Shown here one piece after another: positions 1 to 6,909 of a stretch of DNA of 13,747 bases. The position numbers and the translations under genes were made by a program. The notes beneath the pieces were generated by a model that saw only the letters and a list, made by a program, of their open reading frames with translations, made no database searches and was not told the origin of the DNA. This DNA comes from Anaerolineae bacterium (lineage in GTDB: Bacteria > Chloroflexota > Anaerolineae > E26-bin7). The stretch spans positions 1 to 13,747 of the forward strand of contig JAOZOT010000053.1 in assembly GCA_029933115.1 (NCBI GenBank), in the 5' to 3' direction. How positions within the stretch are numbered: position 1 is the first letter of the stretch; every line of letters begins with the position of its first letter.

Positions 1-1879
1 CTTTTCTTTCTCCAAATGCTGATAATCCCAACACCCGAAAAACTCGAATCGGTTTCGCCTTTCCTTTGGCCTGTAAGGGGGGGACTTCGGGATCTACCCG
101 CACACGATCCTTCACTTGTGTGTAGGTGGGCTCAGTTACGAGGATGGTTGCGCTGGGCTGACCGTCGTCGCCCTCCCGCTCGATGCGGCGAGCCAGCACT
201 TCTTTGGTGTAAGCCTCCACTCGCGAGGCGGTGTTGACTGCATCGCCGATAACGGTGTACTCCACGCGGCGACCGCGCCCCACGATGCCGTCCATCAGCG
301 GCCCGCTATGAATGCCGATGCCGATGCGTAACGGTCGCTGGTCACGCAGCGGCCAGATTTCGTTCAATTCCGGCAGCAAGGCCGCCATGCGGAGGGCCGC
401 TCGCACTGCCCGAAGCGCGTGATCGGGCGTCGGCTCCGGCGCGCCAAAGAGCACCAGCAACCCGTCGCCCAGCATTTTGTCCAACACCCCCTGTTCGAAA
501 AAGATGGCCTCGACCATGGCGTCGGTGTAGCGGTTGAGGAAGCAGATCACCTCGCCGCCCCGGCCCTGGCCAGTCAACGTCTCGGTGGCCGAGGTAAAGC
601 CCCGGATGTCAGCAAAGAGGACGGTGGCCGTGATCTCGGATCGGTCCTCAGCCACCAGCTCTTCCCAGCGATCCAGGACAGCGGCCAGTCGTTCCGGAGC
701 CATAAAGCTCTGGAAGCGGTCCCTGATGTGTCGCTTCTCCCGCTCTTCGACAAGCACCCGCTCCACCAGGCCACCTGTAACCGTCATGGCGGCCAAGCCC
801 ACCGGCGATACAACCGGCAGCCAGAGGTTGGCTTGCGCAAAGAGGAGAAATGCCACGGCGAGGTACAGCAGAAGGCCCCCTCCTACCGCCACCGTAGCGG
901 GGATTGGCTTCAATCGCCAGAAAGCCAGGATAGTCAGGGCAATGGCCGCCAGGCTAAGGCCCGTGGCGAGCCAGGTTGGCACTCGCCGAATGGGGTCATC
1001 GTTCAACAGCGTGGCAACGACGTTGGCCTGAACTTCGACGCCCGGTGTCAGACCAGCCCGGTCGAAGGGCGTGACGTGGAGGTCCTGTTCCAGGAACGTG
1101 GTAAAGCCAATGAGGACGATCTGGTCGGCAAAGACCTCGGCTGCCACTTCGCCGCTAAGCACCTGGTACATCGGCACCGTGGGGAAGGTGTTGGGGCCAC
1201 CGCGAAAGTTGATGAGCAGGTCGGGCGACTTGGCAGCGGTGGCTGCAAGCAGCTCCTCGTAGGCTCGCGCGACCGCGTAGCCAAAAGCCGGATGCCAGAC
1301 GTCGTTGTGGAGCCGATGGAGGATGACGCGCCGGACGACGCCATCGGCGTCGAGCGCTACGTTGGCCAGTCCAACGCCGGCGGCCGCCTCAACGAGGGTC
1401 TCGACTGGAGCGGCGTACCGGTCGTACTCGTACCCCGCGCCCTCTTGGTGCTCTATCAGGCCGGCCAGGATCACTTGGCCGGCCTGTGTCAGGCTGCGCG
1501 CCAGCACTTCGTCGCCACCAGTGTCGGTTCCGGCGTGGGTCCAGGCCACGTCCACGCCGATGACGGCCGGGCCACCGGCAGCGATGGCATCTACCAGGCG
1601 GGCATATTCCGCGCGCGGCCAGGTGCGAAGGTTCTGGTTGAGAACATTGAAGCTCTCGTCATTGATGGCAACGATGACGACTGGCGCGTCGGCGGGGCGT
1701 TCGCCACGTAGGCGGAAGCAAAGGTCATAGGTCGCAAGTTCCAGCGTTTCGACAATACCCAACCGGCTTAACAAGTAAGCAAAGAGAAGCCCAATCCCGA
1801 CCATAACCGCCAGGCGTTGGGTACGGGAAGCCGGCCCGAAGATAGACGATGGGTGGTAAGGGTATCCTGCATGGCGCAA
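1..1879 (-). CDS. CHASE2-domain class III adenylate cyclase (3' end off window)
   Basis: Membrane-bound nucleotide cyclase, probably making cAMP from ATP in response to an extracytoplasmic signal. The frame reads through the left edge without a stop; the C-terminal KGKAKPIRVFRVLG stretch is near a normal cyclase end, so only a few residues are missing. Order: short basic N-terminus, one membrane helix (LAVMVGIGLLFAYLL), a CHASE2 sensor of about 270 residues (starting VVIVAINDESF), three further hydrophobic helices, then the catalytic domain from about residue 415. Visible catalytic motifs are FADIRGFT and KMLGDGLLVLFG (metal aspartates), and YTVIGDAVNTASR with the transition-state Asn and Arg. 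The Thr in YTVIG replaces the adenine-selecting Asp, as in class IIIb cyclases. Start is uncertain: TTG at 1879 with GGGAG upstream gives a cytosolic N-terminus; the only in-frame ATG, at 1804, lies inside the first helix. A stop about 75 bases upstream bounds the frame. Confidence 0.93.
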   Translation of the reverse strand, partial: MRHAGYPYHPSSIFGPASRTQRLAVMVGIGLLFAYLLSRLGIVETLELATYDLCFRLRGERPADAPVVIVAINDESFNVLNQNLRTWPRAEYARLVDAIAAGGPAVIGVDVAWTHAGTDTGGDEVLARSLTQAGQVILAGLIEHQEGAGYEYDRYAAPVETLVEAAAGVGLANVALDADGVVRRVILHRLHNDVWHPAFGYAVARAYEELLAATAAKSPDLLINFRGGPNTFPTVPMYQVLSGEVAAEVFADQIVLIGFTTFLEQDLHVTPFDRAGLTPGVEVQANVVATLLNDDPIRRVPTWLATGLSLAAIALTILAFWRLKPIPATVAVGGGLLLYLAVAFLLFAQANLWLPVVSPVGLAAMTVTGGLVERVLVEEREKRHIRDRFQSFMAPERLAAVLDRWEELVAEDRSEITATVLFADIRGFTSATETLTGQGRGGEVICFLNRYTDAMVEAIFFEQGVLDKMLGDGLLVLFGAPEPTPDHALRAVRAALRMAALLPELNEIWPLRDQRPLRIGIGIHSGPLMDGIVGRGRRVEYTVIGDAVNTASRVEAYTKEVLARRIEREGDDGQPSATILVTEPTYTQVKDRVRVDPEVPPLQAKGKAKPIRVFRVLGLSAFGERK

Positions 1880-2089
1880 CCTCGCTTTTTTCTCCCTTAG
1901 CCTACATTTCGCACCTTCCCAACCGAATAGAGAGCAAAGTTTACCCTGCTACAGGGCGTGAAACGTCCATCCGACGCATGGAGGGTGAAAGTTGGGGCTG
2001 CGACGGGGCTCTTCCTGCCGGCTTTGAGGGTGAGGTTGGTCTCCTTCTTGGCCCTGGGCGCACCTCACCCTTCCCGAAAGCGCCCGGGC

Positions 2090-2519
2090 CTATGCAGCGA
2101 TCTGCCAATTCCTGGGAGGTGGCAAGGCCAAAGGCAGGTTGTCCCCGGCGGGGAGCAGAGGATGGGGCCGGCGAGGGAGTCGAAGTTCGGCCAAGATGTG
2201 AGCCAAAACCTCCAAGAGAGCGGCCTGTTCCTTGTCCACAGGGACAACCCAGTGCAGACGACTCCCGTCCCGGCAAAGGGTTTCAATGACGTCCGGGCTT
2301 TCGAGTTTCTCGATGATGCGCCGGGTCGTCATCTGCAGCCCGCCCTGGCGAACCTGACGCTCCGGCAGGCTGTAGGCGAGCAAGGCTGGCATGTTGATAA
2401 GCAACATGGCTTCGATGCGTTCGTCAGCGAGGCCGTCCAATCTTGGCCTGCACCTCGCTCAAGGCTTGGCGCAACGCCCTCAACTGAGCCGCCCGCGTCC
2501 AGCGCAGAGCGGTGCGCAT
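2090..2519 (-). pseudogene. Decayed C-terminal remnant of an IS1634/IS4-like transposase
   Basis: The best part, 2440 down to 2090, reads ADERIEAMLLINMPALLAYSLPERQVRQ, then GLQMTTRRIIEKLESPDVIE. From memory of the family, this resembles the C-terminal end of IS1634-type DDE transposases (ERIEALL..ALLVYSLLER). A short stretch upstream in another frame (2519-2442, MRTALRWTRAAQLRALRQAL) joins it only through a one-base frame change at about 2441. It may also flank an internal deletion, because these two parts are normally well separated. The DDE catalytic core and the N-terminus are absent, so it is inactive. It lies directly behind the truncated lipoprotein gene, in the same direction. Family assignment is by recollection of motif style and is moderate in confidence; that it is a broken gene is clear from the frames. 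Confidence 0.6.
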
Positions 2520-2830
2520 CGGCCCACCGAGAACCACCAACCCGCGATGGGTGCCCCGACGGGATCTGTACTCGACAGGCTATCTGCCGGCAGAAGACTC
2601 TGCAACACGTCGTGCGTAGAAAGAGGCTCTTGCAAGCCGTAGGCCACCAGCATGTCAGCGTTGGGGCTGGGCTGGATGACTTCGGCCATCAGGTGCTCGA
2701 TGGCTTCTTTGCGTGTGAGACCAGAGACAGGCACATCCGTTGGAGGCTCAAGGGGCGACGCTGGTCCGCACCCATCCACGGGGAGGCTTAGAGCCAAAGC
2801 GATGCTCAACACCGAGATAAACCTTTTCAT
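2480..2830 (-). CDS. Putative lipoprotein/exported protein, probably truncated at its 3' end
   Basis: ATG at 2830 follows a strong ribosome site (GGAGGAGGGAA). The N-terminus MKRFISVLSIALALSLPVDGC is a signal peptide with a Cys at 21; the lipobox (VDGC) is imperfect because Asp occupies position -2. The mature part has a charged helix (LTRKEAIEHLMAEVI) and continues to about residue 100 (PIAGWWFSV). After that the reading changes to low-quality sequence (GRCAPLCAGRGRLS) and stops, exactly where the transposase remnant begins. The most likely reading is that an insertion or deletion replaced the C-terminal part of a longer exported protein. I do not recognise a function. It may still be expressed as a 116-residue product. 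Confidence 0.55.
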   Translation of the reverse strand: MKRFISVLSIALALSLPVDGCGPASPLEPPTDVPVSGLTRKEAIEHLMAEVIQPSPNADMLVAYGLQEPLSTHDVLQSLLPADSLSSTDPVGAPIAGWWFSVGRCAPLCAGRGRLS

Positions 2831-2874
2831 TTCCCTCCTCCTTCGCTCAGGTCGAACCGTGGCTCACGCCTGAC

Positions 2875-2989
2875 AGCGTGTCTGAAAAATGCTCGTAGTG
2901 GCGACTTGTCGCTAACGACCGATGCTCTGGGGCTAAAAACGACTGAAGTCGTTACTACGAGCGCCGCCTTCTGAATTTTCAGACACGCT
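2875..2989 (+). repeat. 115-bp MITE-like palindromic element, copy 1
   Basis: The element starts AGCGTGTCTGAAAA and ends TTTTCAGACACGCT, a near-perfect terminal inverted repeat. It has no coding capacity. Each arm carries an inner palindrome: GCGACTTGTCGC on the left and AACGACTGAAGTCGTT on the right, with the inverted words GCTCGTAGT and ACTACGAGC further out. A second copy of the same length lies inverted at 11591-11705. The two differ by about seven substitutions and two short indels. Flanks here (CTGAC and CTGAG) hint at a degraded target duplication only. A non-autonomous, transposase-mobilised repeat fits best; a REP/BIME-like unit is the alternative. Confidence 0.85.
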
Positions 2990-3007
2990 CTGAGCAAGTC
3001 GGCTACA

Positions 3008-3183
3008 CTCTGCCGAGGCCCTTTCTTAATTCACCTGCAGAGGGGACGGCTACCCTCCCGCAGGCTTGAAACTCACTTTGGCAGCAGACTGAAAGCCACC
3101 TCACGGGCATAGCCTTAGCGGGGATACCGCCTCAGCCTGCGGGAGGGTGAACCCCCGCGAATTATGAAAGGCTCTCTCTGCCG
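3008..3183 (+). repeat. 160-bp MITE-like element with 8-bp target duplication
   Basis: CTCTGCCG occurs at 3008-3015 and again at 3176-3183 as a direct repeat. Between them, 3016-3175 has imperfect 17-bp terminal inverted repeats: AGGCCCTTTCTTAATTC on the left, and AGAGCCTTTCATAATTC as the reverse complement of the right end, matching at 14 of 17. Inside these is a perfect 15-bp inverted pair, ACCCTCCCGCAGGCT at 3052-3066 and its complement at 3134-3148. It contains no open frame of note. Inverted termini plus a flanking direct repeat are the hallmark of an insertion, so this is probably a second, unrelated non-autonomous element. It appears only once in the window. Confidence 0.75.
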
Positions 3184-3243
3184 TGAATCGCAATTGCCGA
3201 CCAACCCGATTGGGGTGAGACCTCCGGTGAACGATCGCCGGGC

Positions 3244-3291
3244 AAAAAAAAGGCCGATCTCTCCTTGTCCCAGGACAAGAGGAGATCGGCC
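3244..3291 (-). terminator. Strong intrinsic terminator
   Basis: On the minus strand a 19-bp arm (3291-3273) pairs with 3270-3252, broken only by a two-base internal mismatch, and is followed immediately by eight T residues (A8 at 3251-3244 on the plus strand). The stem reads GGCCGATCTC at its base with a tight loop. It ends the candidate small RNA and would also stop readthrough from mutS2. Confidence 0.9.
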
Positions 3292-3360
3292 TCCGATGTC
3301 TTGTGCTCGCCTCCTACTTGGCTAGGCGCAATAAGAACAGAAGCCTTGGCCAGTGCTCAT
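3244..3360 (-). ncRNA. Candidate small RNA of about 115 nt with its own promoter and terminator
   Basis: The unit is bounded by a consensus promoter (3365-3393) and an intrinsic terminator (3244-3291), and no large gene lies between. Predicted structure: a first imperfect hairpin pairing TGGCCAAGGC with GCCTAGCCA around a loop of about 15 nt, a purine-rich single-stranded stretch (AAGTAGGAGGCGAGCAC), then the terminator hairpin. AGGAGG in the linker resembles a Shine-Dalgarno or anti-Shine-Dalgarno-binding segment. It could be a trans-acting sRNA, or an attenuated leader; the nearest downstream gene (lipoprotein, 2830) is over 400 bases away with two repeat elements between. No known RNA family was recognised. 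Confidence 0.6.
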
Positions 3361-3364
3361 CCTA

Positions 3365-3393
3365 ATTATACCACGCGGTGAAGCTGGTGTCAA
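3365..3393 (-). promoter_or_regulatory. Consensus sigma-70 promoter
   Basis: On the minus strand TTGACA (3393-3388) is followed by exactly 17 bases and TATAAT (3370-3365). Both hexamers match the consensus at 6 of 6. Transcription should start near 3360-3357, just after the TAGG that follows the -10 box. It drives the short unit ending at the terminator near 3244. Confidence 0.85.
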
Positions 3394-3414
3394 TGGCGTT
3401 TTCGCCCCCGGTGA

Positions 3415-3446
3415 CCCTCCCGCGGGGTTCGCCACCCGCGGGAGGG
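3415..3446. repeat. Perfect 12-bp inverted repeat
   Basis: CCCTCCCGCGGG (3415-3426) and CCCGCGGGAGGG (3435-3446) are perfect complements around an 8-base spacer. There is no T-run on either side, so it is not a classic terminator. It lies between mutS2 and the small-RNA promoter and shares the word CCCTCCCGC with the inner arms of the 160-bp element. Confidence 0.75.
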
Positions 3447-3498
3447 GGATATGCTCTTGTAACAGTTTAGTTTTGTGAGGGCATTCGGCCTGGCCCCC

Positions 3499-3619
3499 GA
3501 GCTAAAGCTCAGGGCTGAGCAACTCAAGCCCGCTGAAGCGGGCTATCGGCCTGCGTAGATGACCATTCAGGGCGCTTTCAGCGCCCTTTCCCTGCTCAGC
3601 CTGGCGATTTATCGCCAGG
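3499..3619. repeat. Cluster of nested palindromes downstream of mutS2
   Basis: Four hairpin words occur in 121 bases: GAGCTAAAGCTC (3499-3510), AGCCCGCTGAAGCGGGCT (3527-3544), AGGGCGCTTTCAGCGCCCT (3569-3587) and CCTGGCGATTTATCGCCAGG (3600-3619). An outer pair, GGCTGAGCA (3513-3521) and TGCTCAGCC (3593-3601), encloses the middle two, so the whole can fold as a branched cruciform. The layout (arms that each contain a hairpin with a 2-3 base loop) resembles the 115-bp element, although the sequences differ. It lies 38-158 bases past the mutS2 stop. Confidence 0.75.
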
Positions 3620-3656
3620 CGGGAGGCTTCGCCCCCGTAGGGCAATCGCATTGGGT

Positions 3657-6119
3657 TCAGTGGCCGACCAGTTCGGCCACCGTCACCCCCTCGCCGCCTT
3701 CGTGCTGATCGCCCGGACGGTGAGAAGCTACCAGTGGGTGCTCCTCCAGCTGCTCCCGCACGGCGCGGCGCAAAGCCCCCGTCCCTTTGCCGTGGATGAT
3801 GCGCACCGAGGGCAGACCGGCCAGGTAGGCGTCGTCCAGGTGCTTGTCCAGACGAGGGATAGCTTCCTCCACCCGCAGACCCCGCAGGTCCAGCTCGAGG
3901 CCCGGAGAAGGGTGCTGGACGCCCAGAAGCGAAGCCTTTTCCCCGGCCGGGGGCGGCTCGCCGTCGGTCATTCTCCTCCTCAGTTCCTCCAGCCGGGCTC
4001 TCACCCGGAAGTGACCGACCTGCACCTCGGCCTCGTCTCCATCCAACTCGATGAGCTCACCGCCAGCCTGCAGGCCCTCTACCCAAACGAGGTCTCCTAC
4101 GGATAGCGGCTCGCCGATCTCTGGAAGGGGCTGCCTGGCCGGCTCCAGGGGAGCCACGCCCCGTTCCAGTTCTGCCAGCTTCTCCGCCGCCTGGGCCAGT
4201 GGCTGCTCGGGGGGCTCGGCTTTTGGAACTCCCCGTCGCAGGGAAGCCACAGACAGATTGGCTCTGATCTTGCGCATTTCCTCCTTGAGAGCAGCCAACT
4301 CTCGGCGGGCCTCTTCCCTGGCTGCGTTCAAAATCTCCCTCCGTTCCTCCTCAATGCGGGCCAGGCGACCCCTCAGTTCTTCCTCTAAAGCCTGAGCCTC
4401 ACGCCGGGCTTCCTCGGCCGCCTGGCGGGCCGCCAAAGCCTCTTCCCTGAGTTGCTTGACCTCAGCCAACAGGCCTTCGGTCTCCAGGACTTCCGATGAG
4501 ATCAGGCTTCGAGCTTCGTGCACGATTTCTGAGGCCAACCCCAGGCGCGAGGCGATGGCAAAGGCATTGCTGCGGCCGGGCAACCCGATGCGCAGTTCGT
4601 AGGTAGGAGCCAGAGTCTCCAGGTCGAATTCCACGCTGGCGTTCTCCACTCCCGGCGTAGCGTGGGCGTAGACCTTCAGTTCCGGGTAGTGGGTGGCGAC
4701 CAGGGTGGTGATGCGCCGCCGTAAAAGATGGGACAGAATAGCCCGGGCCAGAGCCGAACCCTCGCTGGGGTCGGTGCCGGCTCCCAGTTCGTCCAGGAGG
4801 ACGAGGGAATGACTATCGGCCTGCTCCAGGATGTTGATGATGTTGGTCGTGTGGGAGGAGAAAGTGGAGAGGTTCTGCTCGATGGATTGCTCGTCACCGA
4901 TGTCGGCGTAGATGCCGCTGAAAACGGACAAAGTGGAGCCCTCCTCGGCGGGGATGTGCAGACCAGCTTGAGCCATCAAACTCAGCAGTCCAACCGTTTT
5001 GAGAGAGACCGTTTTGCCACCGGTGTTGGGGCCGGTGATGACCAGGATAAAATAGCCGTCGCCCAGGTGGACGTCAATTGGCACCACCGTAGCCGGGTCG
5101 AGGAGGGGATGGCGGGCCTTCTGCAACTGAATGGTAGAGCCGGGATGCTGGACGCCGGGGGTCGTCTCCTGCCCGTTGGCTTTTGCCTTGTGCGGCGGAT
5201 TCCAAATCCGCTGCGAGCGTCTCCGCCGGCGGAAGGGGACCAATCGCGGCTCGACACTTTGCGTCTCGTCGGCATACCTGGCTTTGGCGAAAGCCAGGTC
5301 CAGCTCGGCCAGAACCTGGACGGTACGCTCGATGAAGGCACTCTCCTCAGCCACCAGGGCCGAAAGGGCAGTCAGGATGCGCTGGACTTCTCTCTCCTCC
5401 TCCAGTTGTAGCTCACGCCAGCGGTTATTCAACTCAACAGTAGCCAGAGGCTCGATGAAAAGGGTAGCTCCGCTGGCCGATTGGTCGTGCACGACGCCGG
5501 GGATGCGCCCCTTGAACTCGGCTTTGAGGGGGATGACATAGCGCCCACTGCGTTGGGTGACGATAGGTTCCTGCAAGAAAGAGGCATTGGCGGGGGAGGC
5601 AACGATCCTGTCAAGCTTGTCCAGTAATCGTTCGTGGGCTTCTTTGAGTTCGCGCCGGATGCGGGCCAGGGCCTGGCTGGCCTTATCCACCACTTCACCC
5701 CGTTCGTTGAGGCAACGGCCGATTTCGGCCACCACGTGGGCGCACTCCTCGATGCGACTGGCCTTGTCCGCCAGCAGGGGGAATTGAGCCGCCAGCCGGG
5801 TGAGGGTTCGTTTCAGAGTCCGCCCGCTGATGAGAGTGGCACGGATGTCCAGCAGATCGGCCGGCAGGAGGACGGCCCCGAGGCCGGCGTCTTTGAGCAA
5901 AGGGCGCACATCCCGCGCCCCGCTCAGAGAAAGGTCGGTTTTGACCTCGAGAAGCTTTCTGGCTTCGCCGGTCTCCTTTTGGCGTCGTCGCGCTTCTCGC
6001 CAGTCGGGAGAAGGTTTGAGAGCCAGGGCCAGGTCTCTGCCCGCGGAGAAAGCAGTATATTGGCTCAAGCGTTTCAGGATCTTGGGGAATTCCAGGACTT
6101 GCAGGTATCTATCGTCCAT
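3657..6119 (-). CDS. mutS2: MutS2 family DNA/ribosome-acting ATPase with Smr domain
   Basis: MutS paralogue lacking the mismatch-recognition domain. The family has been linked to suppression of recombination and, in Bacillus, to rescue of collided ribosomes. Order: MutS core with lever and clamp helices (about residues 1-330), ATPase with Walker A GPNTGGKT near residue 365, the Walker B stretch LVLLDELGAGTDPSEGSALA and the FSSHTTNI switch region, a long charged coiled coil (EEARREAQALEEELRGRLARI), a small beta domain (LSVGDLVWVEGLQAGGELIE), and a C-terminal Smr domain with LDLRG and HGKGTGALR. Length (about 820) is normal. I prefer ATG 6119 (MDDRYLQVLEF, the usual family N-terminus); ATG 6134 adds five residues. 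The start overlaps the upstream HAD stop by 11 bases and no clear ribosome site is seen, which suggests translational coupling. All key ATPase and Smr residues are present. Confidence 0.97.
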   Translation of the reverse strand: MDDRYLQVLEFPKILKRLSQYTAFSAGRDLALALKPSPDWREARRRQKETGEARKLLEVKTDLSLSGARDVRPLLKDAGLGAVLLPADLLDIRATLISGRTLKRTLTRLAAQFPLLADKASRIEECAHVVAEIGRCLNERGEVVDKASQALARIRRELKEAHERLLDKLDRIVASPANASFLQEPIVTQRSGRYVIPLKAEFKGRIPGVVHDQSASGATLFIEPLATVELNNRWRELQLEEEREVQRILTALSALVAEESAFIERTVQVLAELDLAFAKARYADETQSVEPRLVPFRRRRRSQRIWNPPHKAKANGQETTPGVQHPGSTIQLQKARHPLLDPATVVPIDVHLGDGYFILVITGPNTGGKTVSLKTVGLLSLMAQAGLHIPAEEGSTLSVFSGIYADIGDEQSIEQNLSTFSSHTTNIINILEQADSHSLVLLDELGAGTDPSEGSALARAILSHLLRRRITTLVATHYPELKVYAHATPGVENASVEFDLETLAPTYELRIGLPGRSNAFAIASRLGLASEIVHEARSLISSEVLETEGLLAEVKQLREEALAARQAAEEARREAQALEEELRGRLARIEEERREILNAAREEARRELAALKEEMRKIRANLSVASLRRGVPKAEPPEQPLAQAAEKLAELERGVAPLEPARQPLPEIGEPLSVGDLVWVEGLQAGGELIELDGDEAEVQVGHFRVRARLEELRRRMTDGEPPPAGEKASLLGVQHPSPGLELDLRGLRVEEAIPRLDKHLDDAYLAGLPSVRIIHGKGTGALRRAVREQLEEHPLVASHRPGDQHEGGEGVTVAELVGH

Positions 6120-6819
6120 GTGAACCCATTGCAACCAATTCTGTCAGGCTGTTGATGCAGATCACGTCCTGGTATCCGGCTGTGCCTTGGCGGTCCAGCA
6201 GGATGGGGGTGATGCCTACAGCCCGCGCCCCTACCACATCGGCCTCGTATTTGTCACCGACGTGCGCGACCTGCCGGGGCTCCAGGCCGAGGCGCTGTAA
6301 AGCCAGCCTGAAGATCCTTCTGTCGGGCTTTTCCACACCGACTTTGGCCGAAGGGAGGATGAAAGCGAAAAACTCTGCCAGACCAAGCTCGGTCAGAAGA
6401 GCCGGAAGGGCTGGGTCCCAGTTGGAGACGACGGCCAAGGTCTTGCCCTGCTCACGCAGAATGCGCAGGGTGGGCAGCACATCGGGAAAGGGGCGGTAGC
6501 GGATAGAGTTCCGCACTCGCCGCACAAAGGGTAAAAAGTCAACATCCACGTTCGCTGTCTCTCGCAGTGCTACTCTCATGGCCTGGGCCATATCAGCCAG
6601 CAACTGGTCTTCCTCGCGGAGGGAGTAGCGGGTATAGTGCTGGCTGAAGAAGGACCTGGCGGCAGCCAGAGCCGGCAGGAGCAATGAAGGCGTCAGTTCA
6701 GGGAAAAACCGGTCGGCTACAGTCAGAGCCACTTCCCTCACCGGCGGATCGGCAGTGATGAGAGTATCGCCTGCGTCAAAGAGAACCCCTTGAAAACCGG
6801 TCAACATCTTCCATAACAC
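6109..6819 (-). CDS. HAD superfamily hydrolase
   Basis: Haloacid-dehalogenase-type phosphatase with a helical cap, about 236 residues. Motif I is FDAGDTL with nucleophile Asp15; the usual acid/base Asp at +2 is Gly17, as in some HDHD3/YjjG-like members. Motif II is VVSNWD (Ser132), motif III VGVEKPD (Lys164) and motif IV HVGDKYEADVVGA (Asp189, Asp194). The cap lies between about residues 22 and 105. Start is GTG 6819 with GAGGGG eight bases upstream; ATG 6807 (MLTGFQ) is an alternative. The substrate cannot be told from sequence. It overlaps mutS2 by 11 bases and is probably cotranscribed with it. Confidence 0.92.
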   Translation of the reverse strand: MLWKMLTGFQGVLFDAGDTLITADPPVREVALTVADRFFPELTPSLLLPALAAARSFFSQHYTRYSLREEDQLLADMAQAMRVALRETANVDVDFLPFVRRVRNSIRYRPFPDVLPTLRILREQGKTLAVVSNWDPALPALLTELGLAEFFAFILPSAKVGVEKPDRRIFRLALQRLGLEPRQVAHVGDKYEADVVGARAVGITPILLDRQGTAGYQDVICINSLTELVAMGSHGR

Positions 6820-6909
6820 CCTATTTTCCCCTCTTTGGGAGCATGTCCCCCTTGCCCACGTTGACGGGCAGGCTTATCTGTCAAGTACGGGGAGTGGTTT
6901 CTTGATGAG

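Noticed and set aside
419..1711. 430-codon plus-strand open frame
   Set aside because: It is antisense to the cyclase; the minus strand shows full CHASE2 and cyclase motifs, while the plus product is low-complexity and rich in Arg, Gly and His.
1880..2089. Gap between the cyclase and the transposase remnant, searched for the IS end or a promoter
   Set aside because: No inverted repeat matching another end and no convincing promoter pair was found; an IS terminus may be hidden here but cannot be shown.
1958..2791. 277-codon plus-strand open frame
   Set aside because: Antisense to the transposase remnant and lipoprotein gene, with no recognisable domain. The minus-strand frames have a signal peptide, a ribosome site and transposase-like motifs.
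3499..3619. Series of palindromes considered as a CRISPR array
   Set aside because: The stems differ in sequence and spacing, and there is no constant repeat with variable spacers and no cas gene.
4728..5411. 227-codon plus-strand open frame
   Set aside because: Lies wholly opposite the MutS2 ATPase domain; it is a shadow of a G+C-rich gene.
6820..6909. TTGACA-like -35 box upstream of the HAD gene
   Set aside because: No acceptable -10 box is found at 16-18 bases, so a separate HAD promoter is not supported.
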